Source: Klebsiella pneumoniae (lineage in GTDB: Bacteria; Pseudomonadota; Gammaproteobacteria; Pseudomonadales; Pseudohongiellaceae). Taken from it: a stretch of 16,965 nt of DNA. The translations under genes were made by a program, and so were the position numbers. Location: NCBI GenBank assembly GCA_945869725.1, contig CAMBPO010000046.1, forward strand, positions 1-16,965, given 5' to 3'. Positions 1 through 8,084 of the stretch are shown in pieces. The notes under the pieces are model-generated. The model was not told where the DNA came from, did not search any database, and saw only the letters and a list, made by a program, of their open reading frames with translations. Each line of letters begins with the position of its first letter. Within the stretch, counting starts at the first letter, position 1.

Positions 1-1
1 A

Positions 2-172
2 CAGCTGCATCCTTCGCAGCCATCCAGTGATACGCGCATCAGCCTGCAGGAAGCAGACTTTCGCTGGCAGCTCAACGAGGACGCCATGGCCACCGACAAA
101 CTGTCAGATGGTATCCGTAAATTCCACGCTGACTACCTGTCACTCAGGAAAATGCTGTCTGAAAAAATCTGA
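2..172 (+). CDS. tal: Transaldolase, C-terminal 56 residues (gene enters from the left edge)
   Basis: This open frame runs from the left edge to a TGA at 170-172. Its end reads [10 protein letters not shown], then [17 protein letters not shown], and matches the last helices of class I transaldolase (compare the E. coli TalB end, with a [22 protein letters not shown]-like stretch). The enzyme works in the cytoplasm in the non-oxidative pentose phosphate pathway, moving a dihydroxyacetone unit from sedoheptulose 7-phosphate to glyceraldehyde 3-phosphate. The Schiff-base lysine lies upstream, outside the window, so integrity of the whole gene cannot be judged. The visible part has no frameshift and stops at the usual family end. 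The inverted repeat at 218-400 begins 45 bases after the stop and could end its transcript. Confidence 0.85.
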   Translation, partial: QLHPSQPSSDTRISLQEADFRWQLNEDAMATDKLSDGIRKFHADYLSLRKMLSEKI

Positions 173-185
173 TCGCACAAATAGC

Positions 186-215
186 AATTAACCAATTAAC
201 CAGCTAACAGCTAAC
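186..215. repeat. Two adjacent short tandem duplications
   Basis: AATTAACC occurs twice in a row (186-193, 194-201), followed directly by AGCTAAC twice in a row (202-208, 209-215). They lie between the transaldolase stop and the fold-back element at 218. They look like replication-slippage products, or scars next to an insertion. No function is inferred. Confidence 0.6.
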
Positions 216-217
216 GA

Positions 218-400
218 GCGCAGTGGTCAGCAGTGCCTGACAGACCCATCAGGCCACGCCTATCCTCTGACGGGATGCCCGAAAAAGCGGGAGCACTGTC
301 CGAGTTCGCAAGGTGCGCAGCACCTGAGGACGAGTTGCGCACCGCCGGGCACCCCGCCAGAGGATGTGGCCGGTCTGTCAGGCACTGCTGACCACTGTGC
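218..400. repeat. 183-bp fold-back (inverted-repeat) element, MITE-like
   Basis: The outer arms are exact reverse complements for 25 bases (221-245 against 373-397) and extend to 218 and 400 with one mismatch. Inside, a second imperfect block pairs about 251-281 with about 345-372 (both arms contain an ATCCTCTG-like and a TGCCCG-like segment). The centre holds a small near-palindrome at 311-325 and two CGAGTT-containing direct repeats near 302 and 331. No protein is encoded. The right end lies close to where wrbA homology stops (417). No clear target-site duplication was found. It may be a non-autonomous mobile element, or a large hairpin that ends transcription from tal. Confidence 0.65.
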
Positions 401-416
401 GGCTTGCGCGAATTGC

Positions 417-689
417 GCGCGAACCATCACCACCGGCAATCGTGGTTGCACCATACGGCGTGCCACCACTGACGGCAGAGATATCAAACATCTCCGGCGT
501 GGTGTAACCCAACGGCACAATGGTCATGCCGTGATGCGCCAATATTGTCTAGGTAGAGGTGATGGCATCGTAATCGGCCAGCTCCGCAGGACTTGCGATG
601 GGTGCCTGTTGTTCTGCCTTCCCACTGGAATTTTTGAATACCTCGGCCGCCATGGTCTCGGGTACGCGTTTAATGATAACCTCCACGCC
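417..689 (-). pseudogene. wrbA: Decayed wrbA (NAD(P)H:quinone oxidoreductase), with internal deletion and nonsense codon
   Basis: Read on the minus strand from 689, the frame gives [13 protein letters not shown], then ELADYDAI, then [15 protein letters not shown], then IVPLGY, and finally [17 protein letters not shown] at 417. These are consecutive landmarks of WrbA, a flavodoxin-fold FMN protein that reduces quinones by two electrons. Between DYDAI and TST about 50 residues are missing in frame, including the family's GTPTRFG and TGGxxx segments around the FMN site. The Trp expected after TST is a TAG stop. The N-terminal phosphate-binding loop is gone, and so is the C-terminus after GGDGSR, close to the fold-back element at 218-400. 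The reading frame is otherwise kept, which suggests fairly recent loss. It cannot make a working enzyme. Confidence 0.85.
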
Positions 690-759
690 GTTTCCCTGAG
701 GTTTGATCGAGCTATATCAGGCGTAAATGAAAGTGCTCCGATGAATGATGCAATAAACT

Positions 760-787
760 GCGACAATCAATCGGACATATCGATAAT
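760..787 (+). promoter_or_regulatory. Candidate sigma-70 promoter for sppA
   Basis: GCGACA (760-765) and GATAAT (782-787) are separated by 16 bases, matching the -35 and -10 consensus at 4/6 and 5/6 positions. They lie 30 bases upstream of the sppA ATG. This is a visual match only. Confidence 0.3.
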
Positions 788-817
788 GTTGATTACCCAA
801 TCAAGAGTTGATCCGTC

Positions 818-2707
818 ATGAGAGCGTTACTGTCCCTGTTAGGCCGTGCCATTGACACACTTGGGCTGTTTGTTGGTCGTCTGCTGTTTTTGTTGGTGCT
901 GGTCGTTGTGGTGTTGATGATTTTTTCAGAACCCGATGCGCCGCAGGTGCCCTCTGAATCGGCCCTGGTACTGGCGCCCGCGGGTGTGATCAGCGAAGAA
1001 GTGCCGATTGCCAATGCCACCGATCTGATTCTGGGCAGTGGCGTTATGCGTGGGTCCCTGCTGCACGAGATGCAAGAGGCGTTACTGAGCGCCGCCTCTG
1101 ACGACCGCATCAAAGCACTGGTAATCGATACCCGCGATTTGATCAGCATCAGCCCCGCGCAGATGGAGGCCTTGGGCAGCACCATTGCGCTGTTCAAGGA
1201 CAGTGGCAAACCCGTTTACGCTTGGGGTGAATCATTTAACCAGCAGCAATATGCGTTGGCATCATACGCGGACAGCATCATGCTGCACCCCATGGGCAGT
1301 GTGATGCTTAACGGCTATGGCGGCAGCCAGCTGTTTTTCCGCGATCTGCTGGACCGCATGAATGTGACGGTGCATGTGTTCAGGGTTGGTGAGTTTAAAT
1401 CCGCGTCAGAGCCATACACGCGCATGGATATGTCAGAGGAGTCGCGCGCAGACAGCCAGGCGCTGGTCGATGCGCTGTGGGGTCGCTACCTTGATAACCT
1501 TGCGGCCAACCGCGAAATGCCCGCAGAGGTCTTTCAGTCCTATGCCGACCAATACGCCCAGCGTCTGGTAAGCGCAAACGGAGACATGGCGCGTGTCGCT
1601 TTTGAAGCCGGTCTGATTGATAACATTGCGGGTGCCGACAGTTTTCGGCGTCAGGTCGCAGCGACCGTCGGTGTTGAAGATGGCAGCTTCAGACAAATAC
1701 ATTTTGAGGACTATCTGTTGGCCAGCGCCACGCCGCTCCCCGTGATGGCCGATCAGGTGGGCATTATTGTGGCGCAGGGCACCATTATGCCCGGCGAGCA
1801 GGCGCCGGGGTTGATAGGCGCCGATTCCACGGTAGAGCTGATCCGCCAGGCACAGCAAGACGATGCGATACGCTCAGTCGTTGTTAGAGTTGATTCTCCC
1901 GGCGGCTCGGCTATTGCTTCTGAAGAAATCAGGGCTGCGTTGGTTCAGTTGCAGCAGTCCGGCAAACCGGTGGTGGTTTCCATGGGTGGTACGGCGGCTT
2001 CCGGCGGCTACTGGATTGCAGCAACCGCTGATGAAATCTGGGCATCGCCGGCGACCATCACCGGGTCAATTGGTGTGATTGGCGTGATCCCGACCTTTGA
2101 AAATGCACTGGCTTACCTGGGTGTGGGGGTTGATGGTGTCGGGACAACCGCGCTGGCCGGATCAGGCGACCCTCTGAGTGGTCTCAATGAGACCATGCAG
2201 ACGATTTTTCAGAGTAATGTTGAAGATGCCTACCGCCGCTTTCTGCAACTGGTTGCTGATGGTCGTAACATGAGTGTTGCTGAGGTTGATGCCATCGCGC
2301 AGGGCCGCGTCTGGACTGGTGAGCAGGCACTGGGCCTGGGTCTGGTGGATTCGCTGGGTGACCTGGATCAGGCAGTTAATGCGGCCGCACAGTTGGCGGG
2401 CCTGAATGAGTGGCAAAGTGTCTATTTACATCGCGAATTAAGCCCGGGCGAGCAGTTTCTGATCCAGATGATCGATACCATGGGCACCGCTCAGATACAG
2501 GCTGCCGTGCAAAACGGGCTAGGTTTGGCTGCGGGTGTTGCCGGCGGCACATCGGTTGATTCGCTCTGGGGCGCTGCTCTGTCTGCGTTGCCGCCGGCGC
2601 TGCGCCAGCACTGGCAAGCCATGCTGGATATAGTGCTGCCCGGAGACCGCGGGTATGACCGATTACGCATGATCATGGTCTGTGATACCTGCCTCGGCGC
2701 TTACTGA
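818..2707 (+). CDS. sppA: Signal peptide peptidase SppA, 67K type
   Basis: 629 aa, close to the 618 aa of E. coli SppA (protease IV). This inner-membrane serine protease degrades cleaved signal peptides and faces the periplasm. One membrane anchor is visible at about residues 15-37. The protein has the tandem N- and C-terminal S49 domains of the long form. The catalytic lysine is Lys194 in VGEFKSASEPYTR, in the N-terminal domain. The nucleophile is Ser395 in GTAASGGYW, in the C-terminal domain. Their spacing (201) matches the E. coli Lys209/Ser409 pair (200). VDSPGGSA at 359-365 precedes the nucleophile. The protein ends with a CDTC motif a few residues from the stop. No strong Shine-Dalgarno precedes the ATG (only AGAG about ten bases upstream), but no better in-frame start lies before the anchor. 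It stands alone, with gaps on both sides. Confidence 0.95.
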   Translation: MRALLSLLGRAIDTLGLFVGRLLFLLVLVVVVLMIFSEPDAPQVPSESALVLAPAGVISEEVPIANATDLILGSGVMRGSLLHEMQEALLSAASDDRIKALVIDTRDLISISPAQMEALGSTIALFKDSGKPVYAWGESFNQQQYALASYADSIMLHPMGSVMLNGYGGSQLFFRDLLDRMNVTVHVFRVGEFKSASEPYTRMDMSEESRADSQALVDALWGRYLDNLAANREMPAEVFQSYADQYAQRLVSANGDMARVAFEAGLIDNIAGADSFRRQVAATVGVEDGSFRQIHFEDYLLASATPLPVMADQVGIIVAQGTIMPGEQAPGLIGADSTVELIRQAQQDDAIRSVVVRVDSPGGSAIASEEIRAALVQLQQSGKPVVVSMGGTAASGGYWIAATADEIWASPATITGSIGVIGVIPTFENALAYLGVGVDGVGTTALAGSGDPLSGLNETMQTIFQSNVEDAYRRFLQLVADGRNMSVAEVDAIAQGRVWTGEQALGLGLVDSLGDLDQAVNAAAQLAGLNEWQSVYLHRELSPGEQFLIQMIDTMGTAQIQAAVQNGLGLAAGVAGGTSVDSLWGAALSALPPALRQHWQAMLDIVLPGDRGYDRLRMIMVCDTCLGAY

Positions 2708-2758
2708 TCAGCGGTCAGTTTGGCCGATAGAGGAGCGCGCTCATGAGCTCGCTGCAGG

Positions 2759-2917
2759 ATGCTCCAGGCCAGACGCCTTGTGCGGGTGCTTGGTCACGTT
2801 TCCTGCTACTGGTCTGGTGTATCGCAACTGATGGCAGAGTTGAGTGTTCATCACGATCAGCATTTGCGGATACTGCGTGACGGGATTTATCGCTTGGCTT
2901 TTTTTGAGGCACGATAG
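2759..2917 (+). CDS. Doubtful small ORF, 52 aa, unrecognised
   Basis: ATG at 2759 opens 52 codons to a TAG at 2915, in the gap between sppA and the permease. The product begins MLQARRLVRVLGHV, and its second half contains DQHLRILRDGIYRLAFFEAR. Composition is basic and moderately hydrophobic, with no signal peptide, and I recognise no family. A GGAG-like sequence lies too far upstream to be a convincing ribosome binding site. It could be a real small protein, a remnant of a longer gene, or chance. The other frames here are less protein-like. Confidence 0.2.
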   Translation: MLQARRLVRVLGHVSCYWSGVSQLMAELSVHHDQHLRILRDGIYRLAFFEAR

Positions 2918-2971
2918 TAATTTTTCAGAGAGACGCTCAGAATAGCGCTCCCGCGTTCAGGACATTGATGT

Positions 2972-4021
2972 ATGTCGCAGTTCATCAGCAATACCGCGCT
3001 CAGTCGCATCCTGCTGTTATTGGTAGTTGCCGCCGGTGTTTTCTTTTTTATCGGTTTTCTGGTGCCGGTACTCGCCGCACTGATTATCTGTTTTGCCAGC
3101 TGGCCGATTTTCGAACGCCTAAAAAAGCGCTGCAACAACAATTCAACCATCGCATCCACCCTTGCAATAATAGCCATCATTCTCGGCTTGATCGCTCCGT
3201 TGGTGGCGGTTATTTCTTACACACTTGAAGAAGCCAGAATTTTTATCGCATGGCTCATTGAAGCCAATGAGAACGGTGCTGAAGTGCCGGCGTGGATCAG
3301 CTCAATGCCAGGGGTGGGACAGGCACTGGAAGCACAGTGGGCTATCTACCTCAGTGAGCCCCATCAGCTTGGGCAATTGTTCAATCTGGTCAGTGGCCAG
3401 CAGCTGGGCGGCATTTCGCGCTGGCTGTTGAGTTTCGGTTGGTCAGCCGCGGGGATGCTGCTGACGCTGTTGTTTATGCTGATTACCTTGTTCTTTTTGT
3501 ATCGTGATGGTGAAAAACTCGCCACGCAGCTTGATACCGTTGGCGAGCGCATTCTGCCGGCGCGTTGGAACCGGTTCTCGCGTGTAGTACCGGCAACCGT
3601 CAGCGCCACCGTTGTGGGAATGACACTGGTCGCCATCGGCGAAGGTATTGTGCTGGGTATTGCCTACTGGATTGCAGGCGTTCCATCCGCTGTCGCGTTT
3701 GGTGTCATCACCGGGTTTATGGCGTTGATTCCGGGTGGAGCGCCACTGGCATTTACACTCATCTCCTTATATCTGGTGGGCACCGGGGACATGATTGCCG
3801 GCATCGCCCTGTTTGTCTGGGGCAGTGTTGAATTGTTTATTGTTGACAAGACCATCAGACCAACATTGATTGGTGGTCCGGTTAAACTTCCCTTCCTGCC
3901 GACCTTTTTTGGATTGATAGGCGGCGTAAAAACCATGGGCGTTGTCGGGCTGTTTGTGGGTCCGGTGCTGATGGCTCTGCTGGTGGCAATCTGGCGCGAA
4001 TGGTTGCGCGAAGAACCCTGA
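2972..4021 (+). CDS. AI-2E family transporter (YdiK/PerM-type permease)
   Basis: 349 aa, a usual length for the AI-2E transporter family (PF01594). These inner-membrane proteins have about 7-8 helices; members have been linked to autoinducer-2 export, or to ion exchange in other branches, and for most the substrate is unknown. Two closely spaced hydrophobic stretches lie at about residues 10-45, followed by one at 67-85, a soluble loop around 90-140, and a C-terminal helical bundle. The family signature is clear near the end: VDKTIRPTLIG, then LPFLPTFFGLIGG, then GLFVGPVLMALL. This arrangement resembles E. coli YdiK. AGGAC at 2959-2963 is a plausible ribosome binding site for the ATG at 2972. 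The gene is alone between sppA and glnK. The substrate should not be read as AI-2 from homology only. Confidence 0.88.
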   Translation: MSQFISNTALSRILLLLVVAAGVFFFIGFLVPVLAALIICFASWPIFERLKKRCNNNSTIASTLAIIAIILGLIAPLVAVISYTLEEARIFIAWLIEANENGAEVPAWISSMPGVGQALEAQWAIYLSEPHQLGQLFNLVSGQQLGGISRWLLSFGWSAAGMLLTLLFMLITLFFLYRDGEKLATQLDTVGERILPARWNRFSRVVPATVSATVVGMTLVAIGEGIVLGIAYWIAGVPSAVAFGVITGFMALIPGGAPLAFTLISLYLVGTGDMIAGIALFVWGSVELFIVDKTIRPTLIGGPVKLPFLPTFFGLIGGVKTMGVVGLFVGPVLMALLVAIWREWLREEP

Positions 4022-4041
4022 TTTACCCTGTCTCCGTGGTC

Positions 4042-4057
4042 AGGCTCGAATTTTGCA
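4042..4057 (+). promoter_or_regulatory. Candidate sigma-54 promoter upstream of glnK-amtB
   Basis: AGGCTCGAATTTTGCA has the GG-N10-GC spacing of RpoN promoters. It differs from TGGCACG-N4-TTGCA at two fixed positions and has the full TTGCA. glnK-amtB is commonly driven by sigma-54 and NtrC, so the location fits. The expected transcript would carry a leader of about 165 bases, longer than usual. Confidence 0.45.
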
Positions 4058-4211
4058 GTCTGAAGCGTGAGGCAGTGATATACGTTAAATAACGCAGTGC
4101 TTGCTGACTTGTGTGCCCCGTAATGGCGCACCTTCTTGGCTCACGCTCTGTTTTTGTGCGCTATCTGTGTGTCTCATCATCCAAAAATGAAAAAGTAGCA
4201 TGCGCTTTTAA

Positions 4212-4574
<363 letters not shown>

Positions 4575-4633
4575 TCGGGTCATCAGCGCTTGACGCACTT
4601 ACTCACTAAAAATATCTGTACAAGGAAAACCTG

Positions 4634-5944
4634 ATGTTAACCATAAAACACAAATTGTTAACGGTGGTTGCAGCCGTCTTGTCCCTCGCGCCGGCGTTTG
4701 CCCTCGCACAGGATGAAATCAGCGGCGCAAATACCGCATGGATTCTGACCGCCACCGCGTTGGTGCTGTTCATGACAGTGCCAGGCCTTTCGCTGTTCTA
4801 CGGCGGTCTGGTCCGCAGCAAAAACGTACTTTCTATTCTGATGCAGTGTTTTTCAATTGCTGCTGTTGTCTCGATTCTCTGGCTGGTCTACGGCTACAGC
4901 GTTGCTTTCGGACCGGGAGACAGTGGCTGGTGGGGCGGCCTGAGCAAGGCGTTCCTGTCAGGCATCACCATTGATTCGGTCTGGGGTGACATACCCGAGC
5001 CGCTGTTTGTGGCCTTCCAGATGACGTTTGCGATTATTACCCCCGCGCTGATTGTTGGAGCATTTGCCGAGCGCATGAAGTTCTCCTCCATCATGTTGTT
5101 TGTTGTGTTGTGGACAACACTGGTGTACCTGCCGGTGTGTCATTGGATATGGAACAGCAACGGCTGGTTATTCCAGATGGGCTTCATTGACTTTGCAGGC
5201 GGCGCGGTGGTGCACGTCACAGCCGGTGTGGCCGCGTTGGTGATGGCTATCATGCTGGGTAAACGTCGTGAGTTTCAGGTTTCCCCAATGATTCCGCATA
5301 ACCTGACCATGACACTGACTGGGGCAGGTATGCTCTGGGTCGGCTGGTATGGCTTTAACGGTGGTAGTGCATTGGGTGCAAACGGAAATGCGGCCATGGC
5401 CTTGCTCGTCACTCATATGTCAGCCGCTGCCGGCGCCTTAACCTGGATGACTATCGAATGGGTGCGTCACGGCAAGCCCAGTGGTCTGGGTGCAGCAACA
5501 GGCTTGATTGCCGGTCTGGCAACCATTACGCCGGCGGCCGGCTCGGTGGGTCCTGCCGGCGGTATGTTGATCGGCGTAATGGGTGGTTTTGTATGCTTCT
5601 TTGCCACGCACTACCTGAAAAACAAACTTAAGATTGACGACTCACTGGATGTGTTTCCGGTGCACGGTGTGGGCGGCATGCTGGGCCTGGTGATGGCAGC
5701 CGTGTTTATCTCCGGTGATCTGGGTGTGTTCAGCGGCAACGGTTATGCTGAAGGCATGGCGCTGGGTTCACAACTGGGCGTTCAGGTTATTGGTCTGCTG
5801 GCAACCGCTCTATATACCTTGGTGGTCACAGTGATTCTGATGAAGGTTGTGGGCGCGATTACCTCGGGTAACCGTGTCAGCACAGAAGATGAAATGACAG
5901 GTCTGGACATCACTGACCACAACGAAAAAGGCTACTCCATGTAA
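4634..5944 (+). CDS. amtB: Ammonium transporter AmtB
   Basis: 436 aa, inner membrane, forming a trimer that conducts ammonium. A signal peptide is visible, with probable cleavage after AFALA at about residue 25, as in E. coli AmtB. About 11 helices follow. The pore twin histidines are His194 (GGAVVHVTAG) and His344 (DVFPVHGVGG), spaced 150 apart exactly as E. coli His168/His318. The outer gate phenylalanines are Phe132 (FQMTF) and Phe241 (FNGGSALG). AERMKF at 145-150 is also family-typical. The tail TEDEMTGLDITDHNEKGYSM is the usual cytoplasmic end that meets GlnK. The ATG follows AAGGAAAA at good spacing. Co-transcription with glnK is expected. Confidence 0.97.
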   Translation: MLTIKHKLLTVVAAVLSLAPAFALAQDEISGANTAWILTATALVLFMTVPGLSLFYGGLVRSKNVLSILMQCFSIAAVVSILWLVYGYSVAFGPGDSGWWGGLSKAFLSGITIDSVWGDIPEPLFVAFQMTFAIITPALIVGAFAERMKFSSIMLFVVLWTTLVYLPVCHWIWNSNGWLFQMGFIDFAGGAVVHVTAGVAALVMAIMLGKRREFQVSPMIPHNLTMTLTGAGMLWVGWYGFNGGSALGANGNAAMALLVTHMSAAAGALTWMTIEWVRHGKPSGLGAATGLIAGLATITPAAGSVGPAGGMLIGVMGGFVCFFATHYLKNKLKIDDSLDVFPVHGVGGMLGLVMAAVFISGDLGVFSGNGYAEGMALGSQLGVQVIGLLATALYTLVVTVILMKVVGAITSGNRVSTEDEMTGLDITDHNEKGYSM

Positions 5945-5960
5945 GCAGTCAGGCAGGGGC

Positions 5961-5997
5961 GGCAGCTGCCAGAGGCTGCCCCGTCTGCTTGTTTGTT
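5961..5997 (+). terminator. Candidate terminator after amtB
   Basis: GGCAGC (5961-5966) pairs with GCTGCC (5975-5980) across an 8-base loop, followed by a T-rich but interrupted tail (CTTGTTTGTT). It lies between convergent amtB and the aldo/keto reductase gene. The stem is short and the U tract imperfect. Confidence 0.4.
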
Positions 5998-6003
5998 CGC
6001 GGA

Positions 6004-6807
6004 TTAATCAGCGATGACGCTTGCCACATTGGCTGCAAGATGGTGGGCATTGATGGTGCCCACAATCGCTGAGCTGACTCCGGGTTCTGACAATACAAAA
6101 CGCAGACTCTCCGCACCCGGCTGTTCTGTCGCAGTTGCCTCCCTTATCGCGTTACCGCTGTTTAGGGCTTTTTTGACCAGCACACCTTTGCCAAGGGCAT
6201 GGGCCGCGCGGATCACTTCAAGTTCACTGTTGTCCTGCAGATTAAAAGTCACCATCACCACATCTGCATGTTGTAGCGCCAGCAGGCCACCGGTGCGGGT
6301 TTTACCTGACAGGCCAAAGGCGCGGATCAGTCCTTCCTCTTTCAGCCGCAGCAAGGTTTCAAAACAATCTGAATGCTCAATGATGAGCTCGTCGTTGCCG
6401 TCAGAGTGAACCAGGACAACATCAAGGTAGTCGGTGCGCAGACGCCGTAAGCTACGCTGCACACTCAGCCGCGTATGTGCTGCGCTGAAATCAAACCGGG
6501 ACTTGCCGCCAACAAATTCTTCACCGGTCTTGCTGCACACGACCCATTCATGGCGATTGTGTAGCAGCCGACCAAGACGTTCTTCGCTGCTGCCATACGC
6601 TGGCGCCGAATCAATCAGGTTGATGCCCAGCGAACGCGCCGTGTCTAACAGATTGCGTAACTGAGTGTCATCGGGCAGCTCAAAAGCCGCAGGGTACTTA
6701 ACTCCCTGATTGCGGCCAAATTTGACTGTACCCAGCCCCAGAGAGGAAACCTGCAGTCCGGTACTGCCCAGCGCTCGCGAAGGCAGCAAAGATTTTGGTT
6801 CGTACAT
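6004..6807 (-). CDS. Aldo/keto reductase
   Basis: 267 aa, somewhat short for the family (usually 280-340), and predicted cytoplasmic. Aldo/keto reductases are TIM barrels that reduce carbonyls with NADPH. All four catalytic residues are present: Asp66 and Tyr71 (LIDSAPAYGSSEERLG), Lys93 (VVCSKTGEEF) and His134 (VVLVHSDGN). The N-terminus has the family pattern RALGSTGLQVSSLGLGT. The C-terminal AIVGTIN strand, part of the cofactor phosphate site, is also present. The ATG overlaps the FAD-oxidoreductase stop (TGATG at 6809-6805), so translation is coupled. It is the last gene of the corA-FAD oxidoreductase-AKR operon. The substrate is not deducible. Confidence 0.92.
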   Translation of the reverse strand: MYEPKSLLPSRALGSTGLQVSSLGLGTVKFGRNQGVKYPAAFELPDDTQLRNLLDTARSLGINLIDSAPAYGSSEERLGRLLHNRHEWVVCSKTGEEFVGGKSRFDFSAAHTRLSVQRSLRRLRTDYLDVVLVHSDGNDELIIEHSDCFETLLRLKEEGLIRAFGLSGKTRTGGLLALQHADVVMVTFNLQDNSELEVIRAAHALGKGVLVKKALNSGNAIREATATEQPGAESLRFVLSEPGVSSAIVGTINAHHLAANVASVIAD

Positions 6808-8084
6808 CAGCGAATTTTCTCCCAGGGCGGGTGGGCGTGGTCTGCCGGTGTCAACAAACTGGCAAGTTCAGAGTCTTGCATGGAATGACGGATGCCTGAC
6901 AATTTGTCCGGCAACAATTCACAAACGCGGTCGCCCAGATTGGGACACAGGCTCAGCTTTGTCGGCCAGCAGACCATAACGTTTGCGCAGGTGCTGACAT
7001 AAGCATTGTCTGGCCTTTGCAGGTCAGCGACACGCGGTTCTGCCCGGTTGATCATAAAACTGTGCCAGGTGGCGCTTGAGAAATCTACCCATGGGAACAG
7101 CGTTGTCAGTTCAGCTTTCGCCCGCGCTTGCTGGCTTGCGCCATCAAGGACAACACCTGACTCGGCAAGTTCACCGCCAATGTACCAGATCCATTCGCCG
7201 TTACGCCCATCGTGGCAGGGATGTGAGGTAATGGTCAGGCGCGGCGTCATTCCGATACTGTCCCCGATACAGTGCAGGTAGGCAGGCGCCGGGTGTCTTA
7301 CACGCACACAGACCATGTGCAGCGGGCGGCGCTGCATCAGCGGTTTGTTGAGCGGCGCTGATGGCTGCCAGTCTGCCAGCAATGCTTCATTGCCTTCTCC
7401 GGCGCACAGAATGATGTGTGCTGCAGTGATCTTGACAGGCCCTTGCAGGCCTTCAACGTAGACACACGCAGCGCTGTTGTCTTTCTGTTGATCCGCTGAG
7501 ATCCTGATATCCACACCTTGCAGAATGCGGTCCTGCCACGGTCGTGCCAGGTTCTGCATCAGAGAAGGGGTATCCAGCACAAAATCGCTGAGACGATACA
7601 GTGTCCCTTGTGGAGTATCAGTTCGCGAGCTCAGGCCTTCGGAAAAAAAAGTGGGATAGTCAGCCGGCTCCAGCGTGTCGATTCTGCCGCGCAGCGCTTT
7701 GCTGCCGAGGAAGGTTTTTAGACGCGACCGTACGCTGCCGGTGGACCACATGTAATAGTGCTCTGACAACACACGCGTATCACGAAGATCAATTTCACCA
7801 CGACCTTCCAGGCAGGCGCGCCAACGGGCCGGCATGTCAGCGATTGCGCTGCTGGCAGGGCTCAGTACCCCGTTGAGTGCATATTTGAGGCCGCCGTGAA
7901 TGATGCCTTGTGATGCCAGCGTTTGGTGATTGCCCAGCGTATTTTTTTCCAACAGCATCACATCGTGACCATGGCTGCTCAGGCGGTTGAGCAGCCACAG
8001 CCCAGCAATACCTCCGCCAATAATTACTGTGTGAGCTGGCACCATTCTGGTGCTGTCATGTGACCTGTTGTCTGCGGTGCTCAT
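6807..8084 (-). CDS. FAD-dependent oxidoreductase (DAO superfamily)
   Basis: 425 aa from ATG 8084. A Rossmann FAD-binding motif HTVIIGGGIAGLWLLNRL sits at about residues 18-35, with the acidic strand end VMLLEKNTLG at 42-51. SQGIIHGGLKY follows, a stretch typical of the glycerol-3-phosphate dehydrogenase/L-2-hydroxyglutarate oxidase branch of DAO (PF01266). The body fits a substrate domain plus FAD domain, but substrate residues cannot be assigned. The start is chosen because ATG 8084 overlaps the corA stop as ATGA. The longer frame from 8165 would lie inside corA and adds 27 residues with no family likeness. A second possible start is the Met at 8045, just before the FAD motif. The C-terminal part is unusually rich in Cys (CANVMVCW, then CPNLGDRVCELL). 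Confidence 0.85.
   Translation of the reverse strand: MSTADNRSHDSTRMVPAHTVIIGGGIAGLWLLNRLSSHGHDVMLLEKNTLGNHQTLASQGIIHGGLKYALNGVLSPASSAIADMPARWRACLEGRGEIDLRDTRVLSEHYYMWSTGSVRSRLKTFLGSKALRGRIDTLEPADYPTFFSEGLSSRTDTPQGTLYRLSDFVLDTPSLMQNLARPWQDRILQGVDIRISADQQKDNSAACVYVEGLQGPVKITAAHIILCAGEGNEALLADWQPSAPLNKPLMQRRPLHMVCVRVRHPAPAYLHCIGDSIGMTPRLTITSHPCHDGRNGEWIWYIGGELAESGVVLDGASQQARAKAELTTLFPWVDFSSATWHSFMINRAEPRVADLQRPDNAYVSTCANVMVCWPTKLSLCPNLGDRVCELLPDKLSGIRHSMQDSELASLLTPADHAHPPWEKIR

Noticed and set aside
218..400. Fold-back element as an integron attC site
   Set aside because: The required core sites (RYYYAAC and GTTRRRY) are absent at its ends, no integrase or cassette array is present, and it is longer than typical attC sites.
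366..821. Plus-strand 151-codon ORF over the tal-sppA gap
   Set aside because: It is the antisense of the wrbA remnant and the fold-back arm, with no family features and no ribosome binding site; it also runs into sppA.
4124..4141. TGGCGCACCTTCTTGGCT as a sigma-54 promoter
   Set aside because: The GG to GC spacing is 12 rather than 10; the site at 4042-4057 fits better.
4590..4618. Separate promoter for amtB (TTGACG, 17 bases, TATCTG)
   Set aside because: The -35 is good but the -10 matches at only three positions; co-transcription with glnK is the simpler reading.
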